Positions 57,230 through 64,000 of a stretch of 64,000 bases of DNA are shown here, piece by piece. Positions within the stretch are counted from its first letter, which is position 1. Every line of letters begins with the position of its first letter. The translations under genes were made by a program, and so were the position numbers. The notes under the pieces are model-generated. The model worked only from the letters and a program-made list of their open reading frames with translations. It made no database searches and was not told the origin of the DNA. The stretch covers positions 191,273,732-191,337,731 of the forward strand of contig NC_081553.1 of NCBI RefSeq assembly GCF_963082655.1. The letters run 5' to 3'. The DNA comes from Stomoxys calcitrans (lineage: Eukaryota > Arthropoda > Insecta > Diptera > Muscidae).

Positions 57230-58950
57230 TTGGGAGGCACACCCTAATACACGTCACTATTTGGGTTAACACACACACACACACACACACCGTTGCAAAG
57301 CGAGATATTCGGTCAGGCTAAATGAAATAAATCGCACCCTAATATGCGGTACGATACGGTGTTTGGTATCGAGGGGCATACCCTAATACACGTCACTGTA
57401 CGGGTACACAGGGAAAGGGCACGGGGAGGCGAGAGAGGACACTCCGTCGTCAAAAGTGAGGTTCCGGGCGCGGTGGCAAGACGGCACACCCTATTATACG
57501 GCACAATGCGTGGGTTGGTGGCTAGTAGGCGTACCCTAGGACACGGCACTGTCGGGTTCACTAGCTGACGGCACAAGGAGGCGAGAAAGGGGACTCCGTT
57601 GACAAGTGATAAGTGAGGTTTCGGACGCGGTGGCAAGACGGCACACCCTATTATATGGCACAATACTAGAGTTGGTGGCTAGGAGGCATACCCTAGGACA
57701 CGGCACTGTTCGGGTTAACTATTTGACGGCACGAGGAGGCGATAGAGGGCACTCCGTAGAAAAAGTGAGGTTTCGGGCGTGGTGGCAAGACGCCACACCC
57801 TATTATACGGCACAATACTAGAGCTGGTGGCTAGGAGGCATACCCTAGGACACGGCACTGTCGGGTTAACTATTTGACGGAACGAGGAGGCGAAATAGGG
57901 CACTCCGTAGAAAAAGTGAGGCTTCGGGCGCGTTGACAAGATGGCACACCCTATTATACGCATAATACGCGGGTTGGCGGCTAGGAGGCACACCCAGTAC
58001 TCAGCGCTGTTTGTTTCCCTATTTGAGGGCACGAGGAGGCGAAAGAGGGCACTCCGTTGATAAAAGTGAGGCTTCGGGCGCGTTGTCAAGATGGCACACC
58101 CTATTATACGGCACAATACGCGGGTTGGCGGCTAGGAGGTACACCCAATACACGGCACTGTTCGGGTTGACTTTTTGAAGGCACGAGGAGGCGAAAGAAG
58201 ACACTCCGTTGATAAAAGCTAGTTTTTGGGCACGGTGGCAAGAGAGTGGCAAGGAGGCACACCCTATTATACAGCACAATAAGGTGGCAAACTCTAGTAC
58301 ACGGCACTGTTTGGGTTCACTAGCTAACGGCACCAGCAGGCGAGAGAGGGCGCTCTGTTGATAAAAGTGAGGTTTCGGGCGCTGTGGCAAGGAGGTATTA
58401 CCTATTATACGGCCCAATACGCGGTTTGGTGGCTAGGATGCACACCCAGTACTCGGCACTGTTTGTTTCCCTATTTGGGGGCACGAGGAGGCGAAAGAGG
58501 GCACTCCGTTGATAAAAGTGAGATTTCGGGTGCAGTGGCAAGAGAGTGGCAAGGAGACACACCCTAGTACACGGCACTGTTCGGGTTCACTAGCTGATGG
58601 CACGAGGAGGCGAGAAACGCACTCCGTTGCGCGGTGGCAAGGAGACACACCCTAGTACACGGCACTGTTCGGGTTCACTAGCTGACGTCACGAGGAGGCG
58701 AAAGAGGGCACTCCGTTGAAAAAAAGTGAGGTTTCGGGCGCGGTGGCAAGAGAGTGGTGAGGAGGCGTACCCTATTATACGGCACAATACGCGGTTCGGT
58801 GGCTAGAAGGTACACCCTAGTACACGGCACTGTTCGGGTTCCCTAGCTGATGGCACGAGGAGGCGAGAGAGGGCACTCCGTTGATAAAGGTGGGCTTTCG
58901 GTGGGAACGAGGTGGCAAGGAGGCACACCCTAAGGTACGACACTGTTCCC
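57230..58950. repeat. GC-rich minisatellite, about 150-bp units, about 11 copies
   Basis: GGCACTCCGTTGA-like marks recur at about 57441, 57592, 57751, 57903, 58050, 58203, 58351, 58503, 58620, 58710 and 58877. Each unit pairs two similar blocks, ACACCCTATTATACGGCACA and ACACCCTAGTACACGGCACT, with GAGGAGGCGAGAGAGGGC and GGTTTCGGGCGCGGTGGCAA. Two short units (117 and 90 bp) indicate internal deletion. Frames are artefacts. I do not recognise a parent element. Confidence 0.85.
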
Positions 58951-59289
58951 ACGCGAACACAACCTGAACTGAAACGAACTTGCTCTCTTTTGGAGTCTGA
59001 CTAGGGTGGCAACCTCCACATATAAATATGGCTACAACTGATTAGGTATGAGACGGTCTTTGCAGTTATGGGATTTCAGACTACAGGAGAGTGGATAAAA
59101 GGTAGAAGCAGGTCATACCATCGCAGCAATTTGATGATGACGATAAAAAAGCTGAATGGATCGGAAGAGGATTCGTTTGGAAACCTCTACTGCTGCTACT
59201 GCTGGATATTGGTCTTGGACTGATGGATCTCTGATATTTCCATCGAAAAGTTCATGCTAAACGGATGGATTAAAGCTAGAGAAAAATCT
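58951..59289. other. No recognised feature
   Basis: This is the transition from the minisatellite to an H1 fragment. No gene or known repeat was recognised. Confidence 0.4.
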
Positions 59290-59518
59290 GAATCGATATG
59301 GCCCATTTGCAATACCCAATGACCTACATCAATAACAGTGTCTGGGCAAAATTTCAAGCGGCTTGCTGTGATTTAGACTGACGGACGGAGCCATGTTCGT
59401 CCGCATGGCTAGATCGACTCACAATATCCAGACGATCAAGAATATATATACGTTATAGAGCCGCAGGTCAATATTTTGAGGTGTTAGGATAAACCCATAT
59501 AGAAGTGGGTATTAAAAT
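59290..59518 (+). mobile_element. H1 3' end fragment
   Basis: It contains GGCCCATTTGCAATACCC, AAATTTCAAGCGGCTTGC, a tiny GACGGACGG run, GCATGGCTAGATCGACTC, GATCAAGAATATATATAC and TTTTGAGGTGTTAGG. It ends near AAGTGGGTATTA. Confidence 0.8.
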
Positions 59519-59519
59519 G

Positions 59520-59836
59520 GGCTCTGCGGCCTCTACATTCAAAACCCAGTAACTGCGATCTGTTTTCGACTTCCAGACCAGTAGGAAATCCCAGCGATCG
59601 CGGAAATCGTGAGGTGATATGGTTTCAATACAGGGAAGACTCACATGAACATCTTACCGGGCAGTAAACTGGCCATCAGGACTATAGCTACCAGGACGAT
59701 AAGGTCACAAACGCAGTGCATAGCAAAAGAATAATTGCTTCTCTGAGGATGACACGATCCGCATGGTTTGGACGCCGAGCATAGTGGAGTAAGAAGGAAC
59801 GATAGAACTGACGAAGTGACCGTAGCCTCACTCACC
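59520..59836 (+). pseudogene. LINE-A RNase H relic, strongly decayed
   Basis: Broken frames echo the LINE-A RNase H: the CGATCTGTTTTCGACT stretch parallels ICFRLPDHN, and near 59740-59770 a frame reads EDDTIRMVW, matching DGKIRIVW in better copies. Many stops are present. Confidence 0.65.
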
Positions 59837-59837
59837 T

Positions 59838-59994
59838 TATATGGGCCAAAACCTTAAATCGAGAGATCGGTCTATATGGCAGCTATATCCAAAAGTGGCG
59901 CGATTTGGCCCGCTCAAGAACTTCAGCTGCGTGCAGCAAAAAGAGGCTTCTGTGCTAAATTTCAGCTCGATATCTCAGTTTTCATATCAACCGC
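59838..59994 (+). mobile_element. H2 internal unit fragment
   Basis: One unit is present, with ACCTTAAATCGAGAGATCGG, TCTATATGGCAGCTATATCC and TGCTAAATTTCAGCTCG. No ends are present. Confidence 0.75.
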
Positions 59995-61562
59995 CATGGG
60001 ATGAGGTTATACAAATCTAATCATAACGTTTGCAACACCTGTAAGACCCCATACAGAATATATATTCTTGATCGACTCGAAGTTCTGAATCGATGTAGCC
60101 ATGTCCGTCTGTCCGTCTGTCGAAATCACGAAAGCGGTCGAACGCGTAGATCTAGCCCATATAACCGACCTTCCGATTTGACTTCTTGAGCCACTGGAAG
60201 CCTCAATTTTCATTCGATTTGGCTGAAATTTTGCACTGTGTCAAGTACGGTTCAAATCGGTCTATAACCTGATATAGCTCCCATACAAACCGATCTCCCG
60301 ATTTGACTTCTTGACCCTCTGGAAGTCGCAATTTTTGTCCGATTTGGGTGAAATTTTGCAGAAAGTGTTATGTTAGGACTTCCAACAACTGTGTTGAGTA
60401 CGGTCCAAATCGGTCTATAACCTGATATAGCTCCCATATAAACCGATCTCCCGATTTGACTTCTTGAGCCTCTGGATGCCGCAATTCTCAACCGATTTGG
60501 CTGACATTTCGCACGTAGTTGTCTGCTATGACTTCCAACAACTGAGTTAAGTATGGTTCAAATCGGTTTATAACCTCATATAGCTCTCATATAAACCGAT
60601 CTCCCGATTTGACTTCTTGAGCCTCTGGATGCCGCAATTTTTGGCCGATTTGACTGAAATTTTGCATGTAGTGTTATGTTATGATTTCCTACAACTGTGC
60701 AGAGTACAGTTCAAATCGGTCAATAACCTGATACAGCTCCCATATAAACCGATCTCCCGATTTGACTTCTTGAGCCACTGGAAGCCACAACTTTCGCCCG
60801 ATTTGGCTGAAATTTTGAACGTAGTGTTTTGTTATGACTTCAAACAAACAAACGCAATTCTCAACCGCAAATTCTCAACCGATTTGGCTGAAATTTAGCA
60901 TGAGGTATTCTTTTGTGACTTCCAACAAATTTGTCAAGTATGGTCAAAATCGGTCTATAACCTGATATAGCTCCCATATAAACCGATCTCCCGATTTGAC
61001 TTCTTGAGCCCCTGGAAGCCACAACTTTCGCCCGATTTGGCTGAAATTTTGAACGTAGTGTTTTGTTATGACTTCAAACAAACTTGTGAAGTACGGTAAA
61101 AATCGGTCTATAACCTGATATAGCTCCCATATAAACCGATCTCCCGATTTGACTTCTTGAGCCCCTGGAAGCCACAACTTTTGCCCGATTTGGCTGAAAT
61201 TTCGCACGTAGTAGTCTGCTATGACTTCCAATAACTGAGTTAAGTATGGTCCAAATCGGTCTATAACCTGATATAGCTCCCATATAAGCCAATCTCCCGA
61301 TTTGACTTCTTGAGCCCCTGGAAGCCACAACTTTTGCCCGATTTGGCTGAAATTTCGCACGTAGTAGTCTGCTATGACTTCCAACAACTGAGTTAAGTAT
61401 GGTCCAAATCGGTCTATAACCTGATATAGCTCCCATATAAGCCAATCTCCCGATTTGACTTCTTGAGCCCCTGGAAGCCACAACTTTTGCCCGATTTGGC
61501 TGAAATTTCGCACGTAGTAGTCTGTTATGACTTCCAACAAATTTGTCAAGTACAGTCCAATC
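59995..61562 (-). mobile_element. H1 element, inverted, 5'-truncated, about eight units
   Basis: On the plus strand it starts with a damaged 3' terminus (GGGATGAGGTTATAC), then GTTTGCAACACCTGTAAGAC, a short GTCCGTCTGTCCG run (60104-60120) and about eight units of about 153 bp. Three consecutive units (about 61010-61500) are nearly identical, a recent local amplification. The palindrome end is missing. Frames such as 60944-61564 are unit translations. Confidence 0.88.
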
Positions 61563-62734
61563 ACCTCCCGTTACGAAGTGATGCGTACACCCCATAGTCC
61601 GAACTATGGCGGGTTAGGGTAAACTGGCTACTGAAATTTCACCGCCAGTTAAATACTTTAGTTAGATCAACATCCAACATAGATATTACACAACTCTTGC
61701 TCTCCCTCTCTCTCTCTGTCTCCCACCCTCTCCCCTCCTCTCCATCTCTCTCCGATTGTTGTATTTATTGTGCTTATCAATTTTCTGTGCAACCATATGG
61801 CTTTCATACATTTATAATTTTCCAGTTTATGCTTGTGGCCGAGCAATTTTATTCGCTGTTACCCATTTGGCAAGATTTTAGCAAGCGTTCAATTTCAAAT
61901 CAAAATTATAAAGTCATAAATTTTTGCGCCATACAACAAGTCATTCATTGATTGCATTCACATACGAATTTTAATTTCAAGCATCATTGCCCTTAAGCCA
62001 ATGAGTGAGAGAGAGAGAGAGAGAAAGCGAACCACCATATGATTGTGAGCTGTCAGTTTACAAAAAGCCAGCCAAAAGGCACGATTATATCCATACACAC
62101 ACTCACACATGTTTATGAGGACATGTCCAGGCGACACATAAATCTATTTTTATACCAACAAACAAATAAACACCACACCACATGCATGGACATGGAGTTT
62201 GACAGGCATGCAGCGACAGAGGCGGCAGAGACGAGAGCTGGCAGGCAGTTATACACTTTAATACAGATTTTGATTTTATGACCCGACAGCAGGAAGAAAA
62301 ATGTCATAAATAGTGGCTTGGTAGGCTCTGGCATAACATGCTGATACCCGATGACTGACTTCCTTGGAAGAGAACAACAATAATAATTCAGTACAGTGTA
62401 GGGGCAGCCCCTAGTGGCGCTGCTGCTGCTGCGGCTGCTGTTTTAGCTTTGGGTTTTGTTTTGTTTTTGCTTTTGCTTTTGCTTTGTATTGTTGGTCATC
62501 ATTTTGTCTCATCTCATCGCTCATAAATACTCATCATATTCTCTTGGCTGGCCCCAAGGGTCATTTGTCTTCGACAGCATTGTTTAGATTATGTTTGTGA
62601 GGCTAAATCAATGTTTCCAGCCAGAGAAAGAAGCCAAGTCATGTCCAGCCATGGTCAGAGTTAAGCCCAACAACAGATTGGAGCAGGAAGCAGCCTATAG
62701 CAAGTACGTGCATGCATGAAAGCACAAACTCACC

Positions 62735-62768
<34 letters not shown>

Positions 62769-63854
62769 ACATACATGCAGACGCGAAACACACCAACACA
62801 TGTGAATATATGTATGAGCGACACGAAGGACATAAACCACATGTCCTGTCAACAAAACCAATACGCAATAAGAGACATTCACAAACACTCACACACACAC
62901 ACACACATACATACATACACATGAGGCATATCAACAACCACTTAGTGTAATTGAAAAGAGAAATCCTCTGACATGCTAAAACATATTAAAAAAAAAAAAA
63001 AAAAACAAAAGTGTAACCAAAAACAAAAAAAAAAAAATGGCAACAACACATAAATGTGCAAATCCTGTCAAATAGTCGACGAATGAGAAAGACAGGGAGC
63101 CGCAGACACACACTCCGGCAGACAGAGATAAAGTCAAACGAAATCAAGCAAAAGTTTAAATTGCCTAAATCCCATAATCTCGGATTATAGTCTATTTTAA
63201 TGTCCAATTAAATTCTATGCCATTGGGAATTCCAATGAGCATTAGCACTCAGGCATAAACCACAACACCCGCAGGGGGCCACGCAATACTACCAGCCAAA
63301 ACAGCAGCAGTAGAGAGACATGACTGCCTTATTTGGCTGGCTGGATGACTTGGCAAATGGTATTGCCATGCAACACTCCACAAAACAGTTCATCATTGGG
63401 CTAGGGAATTTAAAAGTAGTTTATGTCAATGCTCCATAACAGATGGTTTTTTTTTTTTGCTTTCCTCCTTCTTCCTTATGGGGCCAGTAGTTGTAGTGAT
63501 TTTTCCATATCTTGTTAGGCGTTATCTGTCATAATTTTTATTTATTTGCCCCATATAAATGGATGGGAATGGTTCGGCATGGAATGAATTTATTAATCTC
63601 GGAATTGGCTTGAATTCCTCATGGGCAGAGGAACTTGTTGAGCACACAGAGCATAACGGAAAGTATCTTGTGTGCGTGTGTGTGTGTGTAACGAAATGTA
63701 TGCATAAGCATAAATTTTTGTGATTGCAGCTCATGCGACTTTTATGGTTTTCCAATCACTTTATTGAGTCATTTAGACACTTAGAGGGAACAAGATTTAC
63801 TTAGCAGCTTCAATGAAGGCGGGCAATAGCATTAACTGCTGATTCTATACAGAG
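61563..63854. other. Repeat-poor non-coding island
   Basis: It holds CT runs (61697-61720), a GA run (62006-62023), a (CA)n run (62738-62766), a further CA run near 62888-62906, a poly-A stretch near 62988-63040 and a TG run near 63672-63690. No exon is recognised. Confidence 0.55.
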
Positions 63855-64000
63855 AATTGACATATTAAAATTCTTCTGCGTTCAAGGGACCAAACCCTTG
63901 GTATTACGTGTCTTGTCAAACCCGGCACGGCAAGTTATGCAACACCAAAGACTTACAGACCTATAGGCCTTAAGTCCTTTCTATTCAAAACCTTAGAACA
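63855..64000 (+). pseudogene. LINE RT fragment running off the window
   Basis: A frame from about 63918 reads KPGTASYATPKTYRPIGLKS and then FLFKTLE to the window edge. It matches the RT fingers region of the relic at 41228-42117 (PKPGKASYA, YRPISLTSFLLKTME). The upstream frame is shifted. The rest lies outside the window. Confidence 0.8.

Noticed and set aside
57313..58787. Frames of 65-133 aa on both strands
   Set aside because: They repeat with the 150-bp minisatellite and show no domain.

Overview
This window is a transposon graveyard from an insect nuclear genome. It most resembles a higher (calyptrate, muscid-like) fly. The reasons are the dense tRNA-derived SINEs with a CCTAACCTAACC-style LINE tail, a 237-bp mariner-type MITE, and short elements with a TTCGGCCGGGCCGAA palindrome near one end and GTCC/GGAC microsatellites near the other, a repeat style I associate with muscid flies. 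The species is an inference and was not checked. I find no host protein-coding gene, no rRNA and no intact tRNA. Almost every open reading frame is a shadow of tandem repeats or a decayed LINE fragment.

The dominant structure is a group of non-autonomous elements, labelled here H1, H2 and H3. Each has a short 5' terminus (CAAGTAAnAGCGTGC in H1), a GC palindrome, a subterminal ATACCCTCCACCAT motif, a run of about 153-bp internal repeats (51 codons), a GGAC/GACA microsatellite at a fixed place, a conserved 3' block and a 3' end carrying the complement ATGGTGGAGGGTAT. A copy nested inside a MITE (21621-22948) shows insertion between two A residues (T|T on the other strand) with no target duplication. 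Several copies lie head to tail with no spacer. This architecture fits Helentron-associated (DINE/HINE-like) rolling-circle elements. No Rep/helicase gene is present in the window.

Layout: 1-9500 holds SINEs, an unclassified repeat, two MITEs, H1 with a 2-kb octanucleotide microsatellite (3711-5713), a 200-N gap and a LINE RNase H fragment. 9.5-16.4 kb holds H1 copies, a SINE inserted in H1, and a chimeric SINE/LINE tandem array. 18-24 kb holds two inverted LINE copies with nested MITE, SINE and H1 insertions. 25.6-36.9 kb holds H2, a possible LINE ORF1 relic, a large inverted H1 and decayed LINE 3' repeats. 38.7-54.6 kb holds tandem H1 copies, LINE RT relics, H2, H3 and more LINE fragments. 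57.2-59 kb is a GC-rich minisatellite of about 150 bp. 59.3-61.6 kb is H1/LINE again. Between these lie islands without recognisable repeats (10.1-11.3, 16.4-17.9, 24-25.6, 31.7-33.6, 36.9-38.7, 43.3-45.4, 54.6-57.2 and 61.6-63.9 kb). They carry only simple repeats and may be intronic or intergenic host sequence.

Functional links: SINE and LINE share box motifs and a TAACC tail, consistent with LINE-driven SINE mobility. The MITE has ends resembling cecropia-type mariners and would depend on a transposase encoded elsewhere. The H elements would depend on an absent autonomous Helentron. All LINE copies are broken by stops, frameshifts or catalytic changes.
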